Shown: positions 1 to 8,748, numbered from the stretch's first letter. The stretch: DNA of 64,000 nucleotides from KBS50 sp042434095 (GCF_042434095.1 NZ_JBHLUE010000005.1:62001-126000), one strand, 5' to 3'. The notes: generated by a model from the letters alone, not told the origin. Numbers and translations: made by a program.

Positions 1-10
1 TGGTTGGGGC

Positions 11-493
11 GTGGCTGAGAAGGAGACCGCGGTGAGTCAGACGGAGCGGACGGATGCCTTCGACGAGTGGAACGTGGCCGAGGACGATGGGGTGCTCGAT
101 GCCTCCGACACCCTCGACGACGATCGTGTCGGGGACCCTCTCGACACCGGGATCGTCGCCGCGGACCACTGGTCGGGAGCGAACCGGTTCGGCACCACGC
201 CCGCCGAGGAGCGGGCGGGCGAGTCGTTGGAGCAGTATCTCGCGCAGGAGGAGCCGGACGTCGACCCGGCCGCCGAGGGTGGCGACGACGAGGACGAGTT
301 GACCCGCCGGGGGTACGAGTCCGAGGCGCGTGCCGGCCGATTGGTCGCCTACGACGAGGGTCTCGGCGAGGACGACGAGGCCGAGTCGGTGGCGTGGGAC
401 GCCGGGATCGACGCGGGTGGCGCCAGTGCCGAGGAGGCGGCGGTCCATCTGGTCGAGGACCCCGACGGGCCCGGCGAGGGTCCGCTGCGCTGA
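11..493 (+). CDS. DUF5709 domain protein
   Basis: This encodes a 160-residue, very acidic soluble protein with no signal peptide or membrane segment. The composition and the motif around ADHWSGANRFGTTPAEERAG, followed by a Gly-Tyr-Glu-Ser-Glu-Ala-Arg-Ala-Gly-Arg-Leu stretch, match the actinobacterial DUF5709 family, whose function is unknown. The GTG at 11 sits close to the window edge, so the start could lie upstream, or at the in-frame GTG at 32. No operon partner is visible; zwf follows on the same strand after 343 bp. The family call is by recognition of the sequence pattern. Confidence 0.75.
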   Translation: MAEKETAVSQTERTDAFDEWNVAEDDGVLDASDTLDDDRVGDPLDTGIVAADHWSGANRFGTTPAEERAGESLEQYLAQEEPDVDPAAEGGDDEDELTRRGYESEARAGRLVAYDEGLGEDDEAESVAWDAGIDAGGASAEEAAVHLVEDPDGPGEGPLR

Positions 494-836
494 CACCCTC
501 CGCCGTCGCGCTCACCACCGGACGGACACAAGTGGCGACGTGCTGGTCAACAACCCGGGCTTCCCAGGATCAACGACGGGACCGTTGGAACGGGCTGTCC
601 CAGCCGGTGTCGACTGCGAGACGGCGGTGAGATACTGGTCCGCCCGTACGCGTCTTCCGGCACGTACGCAACGCGAGCGGCACCGAGGACGACAGGTCCG
701 ACCCGGGGGACCATTGAGCCGCGAGGGAGAGACCAGTAACGGCACCTTGCGTGGCCCTACAACAGCCGCCCATATTCCTGGCATGGCAGCGCAGCCGAGC
801 CGACCGACACCCCCGATGTTCGGAGGAACGCAGACC
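494..836. other. Intergenic region upstream of zwf
   Basis: No convincing gene lies in these 343 bases. An open frame runs through from 330 into zwf, but its codon use is not gene-like before 837. The region holds one promoter candidate (747-776) and the zwf ribosome binding site at about 822-826. Confidence 0.5.
747..776 (+). promoter_or_regulatory. Candidate zwf promoter
   Basis: TTGCGT at 747-752 and CATATT at 771-776 are separated by 18 bases, which fits a SigA-type promoter about 60 bases ahead of the zwf start. This rests on motif reading only. Confidence 0.35.
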
Positions 837-2330
837 ATGGACCACGCGCCCCAGCTCATCCAGGAGCGAAGTGCCCCGCCTGCCACGTTGGTGATCTTCG
901 GGGCCTCCGGGGACCTGACCCGGCGCAAGCTGCTGCCCGCGGTGGAGAGCCTGGCTCGGCACGAGCGGCTCCCGGACCAGTTCGCGCTGGTCGGTGTCGC
1001 CCGCACGCCGATGACCGACGAGCAGTTCGCCGAGAGCGCCCTCGGCGCGCACACCCTCGCCAGCAAGCGTCAGCTCCGCGGCGGGGTGCGGTACGTGGCC
1101 GGTGGCTACGACGACCCGGAGACCTACAAGCGGCTCGTGGAGACCCTCGACGAGCTGGACGCGCAGCGGGGCACGTCCGGCAACCGGCTCTTCTACCTGT
1201 CGACTCCGGCCGGTGCCTTCGAGCCGGTGATCAACCAACTGGCCGGTGTCGGGCTCACCCGGGCCCGCGAGGGCTCCTTCTCCCGCCTGGTGATCGAAAA
1301 GCCGTACGGCCGCGACCTGGCCACGGCCCGCGAGCTCGACGGTGTCGTGCACGACGCGTTCGACGAGAGCCAGGTTTTTCGCATCGATCACTACCTGGGC
1401 AAGGACACCGTCCAGAACGTGCTGGCGCTGCGCTTCGCGAACTCGATCTTCCAGCCCATCTGGGATCGCTCCTGGGTCGACCACGTGCAGATCACCGTCG
1501 CGGAGACCCTCGGCGTCGGCACCAGGGGCGGCTTCTACGAGGACGCCGGCGCCATGCGGGACATCGTGCAGAACCACGTGCTCCAGGTCCTCGCGCTGGC
1601 GCTGATGGAGCCGCCGGCCTCGTTCGAGGCCGAGGGCCTGCGCAACGAGAAGGTCAAGCTGCTGCAGGCGATCCGCCTGCCCACCGACCGGGACATCGCC
1701 GAGGCCGCGGTCCGCGGGCAGTACACCCGGGGCGGCACCCGCAAGGAACTGATGGCCGGCTACCGGGAGGAGCCCGGCGTCGACCCGCTGTCGCGGACCG
1801 AGACCTACGCCGCGATGCGGCTCAACGTGGACAACTGGCGGTGGGCCGGGGTCCCGTTCTACGTCCGCACCGGCAAGCGCCTGCCGGCCCGGCTCACCGA
1901 GGTGGCCCTGCAGTTCCAGCGGCCGCCGCACCTGCCGATCCCGACCGACCAGCTCACCGGCCTCGAGGCCGACGCGCTGATCCTGCGGATCCAGCCGAAC
2001 GAAGGCATTTCGCTGCGGTTTGGCGCCAAGGTGCCGGGCCACTCCTTCCGGGTCCGCACGGCGACGATGGAATTCTCGTACGACCAGACGTTCGTCGAGG
2101 AGTCCCCGGAGGCGTACGAGCGTCTGCTCCTGGACGCGCTGATCGGTGACGCGTCGCTGTTCATCCGCAGCGACGAGGTGCAGCAGTGCTGGCGGATCGT
2201 CGACCCGATCATCGAGAACTGGGCGAAGGACAACTCGCCGATCCCCACCTACGAGGCCGCCTCCTGGGGCCCGACCGACGCCGACCGGCTCATCGGCCGG
2301 CACGGCCGCACGTGGCGCAACTCCGCGTAG
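837..2330 (+). CDS. zwf: Glucose-6-phosphate 1-dehydrogenase
   Basis: This 497-residue cytoplasmic enzyme oxidises glucose-6-phosphate to 6-phosphoglucono-lactone with NADP, the entry step of the oxidative pentose phosphate pathway. The N-terminal nucleotide-binding motif GASGDLTRRKL is at about residues 21-31, and the active-site signature RIDHYLGKDTVQN with the catalytic His is near residues 182-194. Length is normal for the family. The ATG at 837 is preferred over in-frame ATG 783 because GGAGG lies about 10 bases upstream of 837. It is monocistronic here, without tal/tkt/pgl or opcA neighbours, so it may be a second zwf copy outside the main pentose phosphate cluster; that is inference. 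Confidence 0.95.
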   Translation: MDHAPQLIQERSAPPATLVIFGASGDLTRRKLLPAVESLARHERLPDQFALVGVARTPMTDEQFAESALGAHTLASKRQLRGGVRYVAGGYDDPETYKRLVETLDELDAQRGTSGNRLFYLSTPAGAFEPVINQLAGVGLTRAREGSFSRLVIEKPYGRDLATARELDGVVHDAFDESQVFRIDHYLGKDTVQNVLALRFANSIFQPIWDRSWVDHVQITVAETLGVGTRGGFYEDAGAMRDIVQNHVLQVLALALMEPPASFEAEGLRNEKVKLLQAIRLPTDRDIAEAAVRGQYTRGGTRKELMAGYREEPGVDPLSRTETYAAMRLNVDNWRWAGVPFYVRTGKRLPARLTEVALQFQRPPHLPIPTDQLTGLEADALILRIQPNEGISLRFGAKVPGHSFRVRTATMEFSYDQTFVEESPEAYERLLLDALIGDASLFIRSDEVQQCWRIVDPIIENWAKDNSPIPTYEAASWGPTDADRLIGRHGRTWRNSA

Positions 2331-2507
2331 CCCCTACCGTCGAGGCCCGGCATGAGCCAGCAGCGGGGATCCCCGAGGTCTTGGACCGGTCGCGACCGAT
2401 CTGCCGAGAGCTGCGTCGAGGTCAGCCGGCCGGATCCGGGGTTGCCAGCATCTGGGGGCTGACGGGAGGAGCGGAGTCGGGAGGATCGACCGGGCGCCAT
2501 GTCCGGC

Positions 2508-3863
2508 CTACCACGGTACGACGGTGTAGTTCTTGAGCAGCACCCCGTGCAGGGGCGTTCCGGCCTCGCCGCTGACGATCGGGTGGTAGATCCGGGCAGC
2601 GGCGTCGATCACGTCCAGCGGGGGCTGCCAGCCGGACGCCGCGCGCTGCGCCTTGATGGTGTCGGGGTTCTCGTCGGTGATCCAACCGGTGTCCACACCG
2701 CACATGTAGACCTGGTGGCGGGCCAGTTCGGCGGCGCCGACCCGAGTCAACATGTTGAGCGCGGCCTTGCTGACGCTGGTGTGCGGGTGCCGTTCGGGGC
2801 CCGGGCCGTCCTCACCGAACCAGCCCTCGCGGCCGGTCACGTTCACCACGTACCTGCGGCCGGGACCGGCGGCGGTCAGCGCCCGGCGGAGCCGGTCGAC
2901 GAGCAGAAACGGGGCCACCACGTTGACCAGTTGCGTCTCGAGCAACTCCACCGGGTCGATCTGGCCGATCCTGGCCGTCCAGGAGTTGCCGGCGCCGGGC
3001 ACGACCAGCGCCCCGGTGGCGTCCGTGATGGCCGCGAGCTCCGAACTGGCATCCTCGGGTACGGCCCGCAGAGCCGCGCTCCACTCGGGCGGCCCGGCGC
3101 CGGGCCGATGGCCGGCCACCGCCTCGATGGGGTTTCCCTCGGCGGCTGCCCGCAGTTCGGCGGCCACGAGCGGCTGGTAGGCCCAGGCCGGCCGGCGCAC
3201 GGTCTGAGCCGCGTTGTTGATCAAAATGTCGAGCGGGCGTCCGCCCTCGGACAGCCGCTCGGCGAGGTCGAGCACCTGACGCGGATCCCGCAGATCGGCG
3301 CCGATGACCCGCAGCGACCCGAGCCAGTTCGCGGCGTCCGCCTCCTGCCCGTACCGCCGGGTGGCGTCGGCGGGGAAGCGGGTCACCACCGTGACCGCTG
3401 CGCCGTCGCGCAGCAACCTCAACGCCACCTGGTAGCCGATCTTGACTCGCCCCCCGGTCACCACCGCCCGGCGGCCCGTCAGGTCGGCGCCCGCGAGACG
3501 GTGCCGCCGGTGCTGGTCGGCGCAGGCGGGGCAGAGGGCATGGTAGAAGGAATCGATGGTGCGGAAGCGGTCACGGCAGGTGTAGCACCGGCGTTCCCGG
3601 CGAGTCCGGCCGCCGTCGTGTGTCTCGGCTGCGACGGCCGGTGCGCCCTCGATCCGGTCTCCCGCGCCGGTGGCCGTCGCAGCCAGAACCTCCCGATCGC
3701 CGGCCGCAGTGCGCCGGCGGCGCTCGGCGCGCCGCTGCCGCTGGGCGTCCTTGAGCAGTCCGTCGGTCGCACGCTGCAGCCGCAGCCGAACCGGATCGTC
3801 AACCGGCAGCGAGCGAACCTCCCGGAGCACGCGCAGCGCCGCCTCAACCTCGTCGCTGTTCAT
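2508..3863 (-). CDS. SDR-family oxidoreductase with N-terminal zinc-ribbon-like region
   Basis: This is a 451-residue protein. Residues 1-75 are a charged, probably helical segment. At about 92-115 there is a CYTC...CPAC four-cysteine motif like a small zinc ribbon. A Rossmann short-chain dehydrogenase domain follows, with TGGRVKIGY as the cofactor loop and a LDILINNAAQTVRRP NNAG-type motif. The usual catalytic Tyr of YxxxK appears to be replaced: the region reads HPHTSVSKAALNM, so Lys is kept but Thr stands at the Tyr position. The start at 3863 is backed by GGAGAAGG; the longer frame would run into the tRNA genes. Substrate and function are unknown. Confidence 0.8.
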   Translation of the reverse strand: MNSDEVEAALRVLREVRSLPVDDPVRLRLQRATDGLLKDAQRQRRAERRRRTAAGDREVLAATATGAGDRIEGAPAVAAETHDGGRTRRERRCYTCRDRFRTIDSFYHALCPACADQHRRHRLAGADLTGRRAVVTGGRVKIGYQVALRLLRDGAAVTVVTRFPADATRRYGQEADAANWLGSLRVIGADLRDPRQVLDLAERLSEGGRPLDILINNAAQTVRRPAWAYQPLVAAELRAAAEGNPIEAVAGHRPGAGPPEWSAALRAVPEDASSELAAITDATGALVVPGAGNSWTARIGQIDPVELLETQLVNVVAPFLLVDRLRRALTAAGPGRRYVVNVTGREGWFGEDGPGPERHPHTSVSKAALNMLTRVGAAELARHQVYMCGVDTGWITDENPDTIKAQRAASGWQPPLDVIDAAARIYHPIVSGEAGTPLHGVLLKNYTVVPW

Positions 3864-3890
3864 CGCCTTCTCCACCCTGGCCGCCCGGGT

Positions 3891-3963
3891 GTGGCCGGGC
3901 CGGACTTGAACCGGCGTCCTCCGCACGAGCAGTGCGGCGCGTCGACCGCTGCGCTACCGGCCA
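3891..3963 (-). tRNA. tRNA-like gene, anticodon GCU, unusual
   Basis: The 73-base minus-strand sequence folds as a class I cloverleaf. It has a 7-bp acceptor stem (TGGCCGG/CCGGCCA) extended by G-1:C73 to 8 bp, a 3-bp D stem, the anticodon stem CCGCA/TGCGG with loop CTGCTCG (U33 present, anticodon GCU), a short variable loop AGGAC, and the T arm GCCGG-TTCAAGT-CCGGC. GCU would read serine AGC codons, but bacterial tRNA-Ser has a long variable arm, which is absent here. The 8-bp acceptor resembles tRNA-His. Its charging identity cannot be assigned, and it may be a pseudo-tRNA. No CCA is encoded. Confidence 0.6.
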
Positions 3964-3975
3964 CCCGGCGGGGGT

Positions 3976-4048
3976 GGGACCCGACCGGACTCGAACCGGC
4001 ATCCTCCGCTCTGCGAAAGCGGCGCGACTACCCCTGCGCTACAGGTCC
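3976..4048 (-). tRNA. tRNA-like gene, anticodon CGC, unusual
   Basis: This 73-base cloverleaf has the same build as its neighbour 12 bases away. The acceptor is GGACCTG/CGGGTCC with G-1:C73, and the pairing continues outward to 12 bp. The D stem is 3 bp, the anticodon stem CCGCT/AGCGG has loop TTCGCAG (anticodon CGC, alanine GCG codon), the variable loop is AGGAT, and the T arm is GCCGG-TTCGAGT-CCGGT. The alanine identity pair G3:U70 is absent (A3:U70 is present), so alanine charging is doubtful. The shared scaffold suggests the two genes arose by duplication and diverged in the anticodon. Confidence 0.65.
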
Positions 4049-4152
4049 CACCCTTGCGCGAGATCGTACCGATGTCGATCAACAGGCCGCCAGCGGATAA
4101 TGAAGCGGTGTCGGCGCGCGCTGCCGTGCCTCCTGCTGTCCTTGGGTAGCCG

Positions 4153-4629
4153 TCACTGCCGTCCTGTGTCCAGGTGCCCGGTAGCCCGCAGCACCGCCCG
4201 AGCGAACCGGTTCAGGTCAACCTCGGGGAGCTGTCGCGGGGTGAACCAGTCCAGGTCGCTGATCTCTTCGTGGTCGGGGACCGGTGTCCCGTCGGAGATA
4301 GCTGCCTGGTAGACGGCGGTGACATAGGCGACCCGGTCGCCGTTGGGGTAGGTCACCTCGTAGTCGGGGCCGCCGAGCACGTCCAGCAGCCGAGGCTGGC
4401 TGAGCTGGACGCCGAGTTCCTCCCGGATCTCCCGCACGGCGGCCTGGGCCGGGGATTCGCCGATGTCGACAGCGCCGCCGGGCACCGCCCAACCGTCCCG
4501 GTTCCCGGCGTGAGACACCAGCAGGACCCGGCCGTCCTCGTCCACCACGATGACGGACACCGACGGCAGTTGGATCAACTCGTGGCCGATCGCGCTGCGC
4601 AGCCGGGCCAGGTGTGCGGAGATGGCCAT
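4153..4629 (-). CDS. Nudix hydrolase
   Basis: This 158-residue soluble protein has a complete Nudix box near residues 51-73: G at GAVDIGE, then REIREELGV, matching GX5EX7REUXEEXGU. Such enzymes cleave nucleoside diphosphates linked to another moiety; the substrate cannot be read here. It is the last gene of a minus-strand operon, starting 10 bases after the DinB-type gene. The ATG at 4629 is the only good start. Confidence 0.88.
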   Translation of the reverse strand: MAISAHLARLRSAIGHELIQLPSVSVIVVDEDGRVLLVSHAGNRDGWAVPGGAVDIGESPAQAAVREIREELGVQLSQPRLLDVLGGPDYEVTYPNGDRVAYVTAVYQAAISDGTPVPDHEEISDLDWFTPRQLPEVDLNRFARAVLRATGHLDTGRQ

Positions 4630-4639
4630 GGCCCCGCCC

Positions 4640-5263
4640 TCACAGCACGCAGAAGTCTGGGGGAAGGCCGCCCCGTCCGGTCAGCGCCAGCAGGACGGTG
4701 GCACCGTCGCCGACCTCGACCCCGACCCGCGCCGCCAGGCCCGAGGCCTCGGCGAGCGCCTCGTTCGGCATGCCCGCAGGCACGCCGGCGGCGCCGGCGA
4801 GGTCCAGCCCGTGCACCGCCAGCTCGAGCGTCCGGGTCTGCAGCCAGTCCGCCAGCCGCATCCCGCCCCCCGGCGTCTGCACCAACGCGCCGCCCTCGGC
4901 CGAGCCGAGGACGGCGGCCACCTCGGACAGCAGCGGCCCTACCACGGCCGACGGCTGCTCGCCCAGCGCCGCTGCCTGGCGCCGGGCGTCATCCTCGGAG
5001 GCGGCAACCGCCGCCCGGTAGAACGCCGGATCCACCGACCGGGCCAGCGCGTAGTACCGCGCCGCCGAGGGCAGATCGCAGCGCTGCGCCGGCTGGGCGA
5101 GGGAGGTGAGCACACCGCGCAGACCGGCGCTGACGGTATGGCCGGTCAGCTCCCGTACGGTCCACACACCCAGCCCCGGCCGATCCCACCGATCGTCCGG
5201 GATCCGCCCGACAAGCTCGACGAACGCCTCCGCTGCCGCCAGATATACCTGTCGGTGATCCAT
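4640..5263 (-). CDS. Maleylpyruvate isomerase N-terminal (DinB-like) domain protein
   Basis: This 207-residue cytoplasmic protein has an N-terminal four-helix DinB/MDMPI-like domain. The conserved start MDHRQVYLAAAEAFVELVGR is followed by a WDRPGLGVWTVRELTGH helix carrying the histidine that normally helps bind metal. The family includes mycothiol-dependent isomerases and many uncharacterised mycothiol-linked enzymes in actinomycetes. The ATG at 5263 has GGAGGG about 8 bases ahead and is preferred to the one at 5281. It sits between the alcohol dehydrogenase (55 bases upstream) and the Nudix gene, probably in one transcript. Confidence 0.8.
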   Translation of the reverse strand: MDHRQVYLAAAEAFVELVGRIPDDRWDRPGLGVWTVRELTGHTVSAGLRGVLTSLAQPAQRCDLPSAARYYALARSVDPAFYRAAVAASEDDARRQAAALGEQPSAVVGPLLSEVAAVLGSAEGGALVQTPGGGMRLADWLQTRTLELAVHGLDLAGAAGVPAGMPNEALAEASGLAARVGVEVGDGATVLLALTGRGGLPPDFCVL

Positions 5264-5318
5264 CCGGTCACCCTCCCACACCGAGGTGACCGGCCCAACC
5301 CGCCCGGGCGGCGCGTGG

Positions 5319-6362
5319 TCAGGGCTTGATCAGCACCTTGAGCGCGGTGCGTTCGTGCATCGCGCGGTATCCCTCGGGCACCTCGTCCAGGCTCACGGCG
5401 CGGTCCAGCACGGGGGACGGGTCGATCCGCCCGGCCAGCACGTCGGCCATCAACTCCGGAATGTAGGCCCGGGCCGGGGCGACCCCGCCGCCGAGGCGGA
5501 TGTTGCGGTCGAACATCTGGCTGATGTCCACCCCGGCGCTGCCGCCGTGCGGCACGCCGACGTACCCGACGGCGCCGCCGTCGCGGGCCACCGAGATCGC
5601 GGTACGCATCGACTCCTCGGTGCCGACCGCCTCCAGCACGGCGTGCGCCCCGTACCCCTTGGTCAACTCCCGGACGGCGGCCACGGCCGCGTCACCGCGG
5701 TCGGCGACCACGTCGGTGGCGCCGAAGGTGCGGGCGATGTCGGTGCGAGCCCGGTGCCGGCCCAGCGCGATGATCCGCTCGGCGCCCAGCCGCTTGGCGG
5801 CGAGCACCCCGCACAGGCCGACCGCGCCGTCGCCGACCACCGCCACCGTGGCGCCCGGACGGACCCCGGCGGCGAGCGCGGCGTGGTGCCCGGTGGACAT
5901 CACGTCCGACAGGGTCAGCAGGGCGGTCAGCAGCCGCTCGTCGCCGGCCGCCTCGGCGGGCAGCCCGACCAGGGTGCCGTCGGCGAACGGGACCCGGACC
6001 GCCTCGCCCTGACCGCCGTCGGAGCCGCCCGAGCCCCAGAAGCCGCCGTGCGGACAGGAGGTCTGCAGGCCCTCCCGGCAGAAGTCGCAGACGCCGTCCG
6101 ACCAGACGAACGGGGCCACCACCAGGTCGCCGGGCCGCACCGTGGTGACCTCGGCGCCGACCTGATCGACCACGCCGAGGAACTCGTGGCCGATCCGCTG
6201 GCCAACTTCGCGCTTGGCGACTCCCCGGTACGCCCACAGGTCACTACCGCAGATGCAGGCCAGCACCACCCGCACCACGGCGTCGGTGGGCTGCCGGACA
6301 GTCGGGTCCGGCACCTGCTCGACGCGGATGTCGGTGGGACCGTGGATCACGGTGGCGCGCAT
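5319..6362 (-). CDS. Zinc-dependent alcohol dehydrogenase family oxidoreductase
   Basis: This is a 347-residue medium-chain dehydrogenase/reductase. The catalytic zinc site is seen as CICGSD (Cys about 37) and GHEFLG (His-Glu about 59-60). A structural-zinc-like cluster includes CDFCREGLQTSC at about 92-103, and the NAD-binding motif VVGDGAVGLCG lies near residue 173. The likely reaction is NAD(P)-dependent oxidation or reduction of an alcohol or aldehyde; the substrate is unknown. The ATG at 6362 follows a GAGGA ribosome binding site. It is the first gene of a three-gene minus-strand operon with the DinB-type and Nudix genes. Confidence 0.88.
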   Translation of the reverse strand: MRATVIHGPTDIRVEQVPDPTVRQPTDAVVRVVLACICGSDLWAYRGVAKREVGQRIGHEFLGVVDQVGAEVTTVRPGDLVVAPFVWSDGVCDFCREGLQTSCPHGGFWGSGGSDGGQGEAVRVPFADGTLVGLPAEAAGDERLLTALLTLSDVMSTGHHAALAAGVRPGATVAVVGDGAVGLCGVLAAKRLGAERIIALGRHRARTDIARTFGATDVVADRGDAAVAAVRELTKGYGAHAVLEAVGTEESMRTAISVARDGGAVGYVGVPHGGSAGVDISQMFDRNIRLGGGVAPARAYIPELMADVLAGRIDPSPVLDRAVSLDEVPEGYRAMHERTALKVLIKP

Positions 6363-6676
6363 GTGGTCGTCCTCACAGTCGGCTCGCTGACCGGTCGGGG
6401 CCGAGGCTAGCCCGCTCGGCCGTCGGTTGACCGCGCCGCGTGGTTGGACTCACGTCGCCCGGAATTGAGCACAGCGGTCGGCGCGCACCCGCTCGCCGTG
6501 CTGGCGGGGGAGGCCGAGGATCACCAATCCATCCGCTCGACGCGGAGGCCTTCCTTGCAGTAGTCAAGAAAGCAGGGCGCCGCACCGTTCGTGCTGCGTG
6601 CCAGGATCCCCACGTGCCGCATTGATCGATTCTCCAGGATCGGGTCGGACCGGTGACACCGTACGTCGATCTCGAG
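6363..6676. other. Intergenic region without identified gene
   Basis: These 314 bases contain only short open frames without a recognisable domain or good ribosome binding site. They presumably hold the promoter of the alcohol dehydrogenase operon. Confidence 0.4.
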
Positions 6677-7042
6677 TCACCTGTCGGACAACCGCCACAT
6701 CGCCTGCTCCAATGAGCCGCAGTCGTTGACCTCGACCGAGCCGCCGGGATACTGCTGGGTGCTGGCCAGGCACATCTGGGTGCTCTGGACCTTGAGGCCC
6801 GACTGACCGGAACCCAGCGGCAGGATCAGCCAGCTCTGGTCTGCGTTGTCCTGGCAGGTCCAACTCTGCACCCGGCCGGGGTTGCTGGTGTCCATTCCCA
6901 TGCACTTGCCGGTGGCCACGTTGCGCAGGACGGTGAAGGCGGGCCCGACCTGGTGTTGGCGCCACTGCTGGACCCCATCTCCGGTGCAGGTCTGCAACCG
7001 CATCGGCACCCCTTCCACGTTGTATGGCTGGACCGGCGACAA
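6677..7042 (-). pseudogene. Ricin-type beta-trefoil lectin domain fragment
   Basis: The 121-residue frame contains lectin sub-repeats of the ricin B type: QQWRQH, then a VLRNVATGKCMGMD block ending QSWLI, then QMCLASTQQYPGG ending AMWRL. These beta-trefoil domains bind carbohydrate and normally sit at the end of secreted glycoside hydrolases. There is no signal peptide. A stop codon lies only six codons upstream of the TTG at 7042, and no catalytic domain is present, so this looks like the severed C-terminus of a larger gene. A free-standing small lectin is less likely. Confidence 0.6.
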
Positions 7043-7148
7043 GGTGAGTAGCTGGTTCTAGATCGGCCCGGAAATGAGGTGGGCCCGCCGCGCCGACTGT
7101 CGCGGCAGGCCCACCTCCTGGGCCGGTAGGGTCACAACGGGAGGGCGT

Positions 7149-7703
7149 GTGGATTCCGGATCGGGCGAAAGCGACCCGCAGGACTGGTTCGAGTACTGGG
7201 ACGACTCGCTTGAGGAGGAGCCTCTCAACCCGGCCGAGCGCGTCTTCCTGACGGGGCTGCGCGCTCGCGCGGCCGGCGGTACCTGGTCGTGTGACCCGGC
7301 GGACACGTTGTCCTATCATCACGGCGCAGGCCGGCTCCTGGCCGGTGTGCACCTGGACGACCCGGTGTCGCATCACGCGCTGCTGTCCTTCGGTGTCGTG
7401 TTCGACGGGACGCAGATCGTGGGAAATTGCATCGACTTCGCTGAGCCGTTTGACTTCCGACCAACCGAACAGGCCGCGATGCAGTACGGCGGATCACCGG
7501 CATCGCTCGTCGACGAGGCTGCGGAGTGGTTCGAGTGGTTGATGAGCTGGCCCATCGAACGACGCGAGTGGTTCGACGGCGGTGGCAAGGTGGTCTACTG
7601 CGAATGGGTCCTGGCAAACGCGAAGGAGAAACTCGGCGCCTACGGCCGCTGGCGCCCCATGCGGCGACCCAACCGGGTCACTGTGGTGCGCGGTCACCGG
7701 TGA
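7149..7703 (+). CDS. Hypothetical protein
   Basis: This encodes a 184-residue acidic soluble protein rich in Trp, Phe and Asp, without signal peptide or recognised domain. The GTG at 7149 is chosen because GGGAGGG lies just upstream, although the spacing is short; the open frame extends to 7074. Codon use is gene-like. It may belong to the immunity-type small proteins common in this genome, but nothing in the sequence proves it. Confidence 0.55.
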   Translation: MDSGSGESDPQDWFEYWDDSLEEEPLNPAERVFLTGLRARAAGGTWSCDPADTLSYHHGAGRLLAGVHLDDPVSHHALLSFGVVFDGTQIVGNCIDFAEPFDFRPTEQAAMQYGGSPASLVDEAAEWFEWLMSWPIERREWFDGGGKVVYCEWVLANAKEKLGAYGRWRPMRRPNRVTVVRGHR

Positions 7704-7767
7704 GCGCACCCCTGGTGCAACCGTCGACGCCAGCGTCGCGCGCGGTCAGGACAAGGTAGGGGAGACC

Positions 7768-7947
7768 ATGACGGAGCGACACCGCTCGCCCGACGGCGGC
7801 GACCTCGCCGCGGTGTTGACCCTGGCGGATCGGGCCGTTCAGGCGTCGCAGGACGATGCGGTCGCCGACCGGCTGGCTCGGTCCTGCCGCGGCCGAGCGT
7901 GGCTTGGTGAGATTCCCTCCGCGCAGGAAGCCGTCGTGGGTGTTTGA
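7768..7947 (+). CDS. Small hypothetical protein
   Basis: This 59-codon frame starts MTERHRSPDGGDLAAVLTLA with a GGGGAG ribosome binding site 4-9 bases before the ATG. No domain is recognised. It may be the N-terminal stub of a longer gene that has been lost. Confidence 0.3.
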   Translation: MTERHRSPDGGDLAAVLTLADRAVQASQDDAVADRLARSCRGRAWLGEIPSAQEAVVGV

Positions 7948-8196
7948 CATCGGTGTCAGTTGGGTGAGTTGAAGGTGCGGCGTTGCTGGCGTCGTGCTGG
8001 TGCGCCGCGGGTGAGCCGGCGCAGCATCTCTGCGGCGGGACGAGTCGGGACGGCTGCCGACGTTGATTCGTGAGTTTGCCACCGAGCTCGCCAGGCGCGC
8101 CGTCACCCCGGCCGCACCCGGCTGCCCACCCGGCGAGGAGACCCGCTGGCTGCCTGACGTGAGGTGTGGGGCAGCTCGTGGCGGCACACTGAGCAT

Positions 8197-8631
8197 GTGA
8201 GTCCTCGTGCCTGCCATGTCGAGGCAATTTGGGAAGAGGGTCCAGCCTCCTTCGCCTTCCTGGTCGATGAATGGGGCTTCCTGGGGCCCGAGCGGACCGA
8301 TAGCGGCCTGGCCTACCACCGCCCGGGCCTACATATTCACGTTGCGCTCTGGGCGTGGAAGAACGAAGCGGGCTTCACCACCACCGTGAGCGGTGAGGAC
8401 GATCGTCTTGGGCGGACGACGCGGGCGTCGCTGGGGTGCCTCTATGTGGCGTGCGACCTGGGCGCTCTGCAGGCAGTTCCCGAGGGCGCGGGCTCCCGCC
8501 GGACGATCGGCAAGCGGATTGGACAGCACTCCCGCGCCCTACGGCAGGTCATACCGTACCTGGACGGCTCCGCAGCGTTGGATCTTCTCCGGCGCTGTCA
8601 CGGTCGGGACCTACCCACCGAATGCGCATGA
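8197..8631 (+). CDS. Hypothetical protein
   Basis: This encodes about 144 residues from the GTG at 8197. The sequence has alternating hydrophobic and charged segments (AIWEEGPASFAFLVDEWGF, then LHIHVALWAWKNEAGFTTTV) typical of a small alpha/beta protein. No signal peptide, membrane segment or recognised family is visible. It stands alone between an AT-poor spacer and the COG4705 gene. Confidence 0.55.
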   Translation: MSPRACHVEAIWEEGPASFAFLVDEWGFLGPERTDSGLAYHRPGLHIHVALWAWKNEAGFTTTVSGEDDRLGRTTRASLGCLYVACDLGALQAVPEGAGSRRTIGKRIGQHSRALRQVIPYLDGSAALDLLRRCHGRDLPTECA

Positions 8632-8748
8632 CCGCTGTGCCTGCCCAACGGCCGGCGTGATCTTCAGCAAGGCTTCAGGCGGGATGCACCATCTTGTGAC
8701 CGTACCGGTCGCTTGTCCGCGGCCACCCGAGTATCGAGTGGAGAATCC

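Noticed and set aside
3864..3926. N-terminal extension of the SDR gene to 3926
   Set aside because: It would overlap the tRNA gene at 3891, and the ATG at 3863 has a good ribosome binding site.
6440..6625. Small plus-strand frame before the lectin fragment
   Set aside because: It has no ribosome binding site and no domain, and its composition is typical of random GC-rich sequence.
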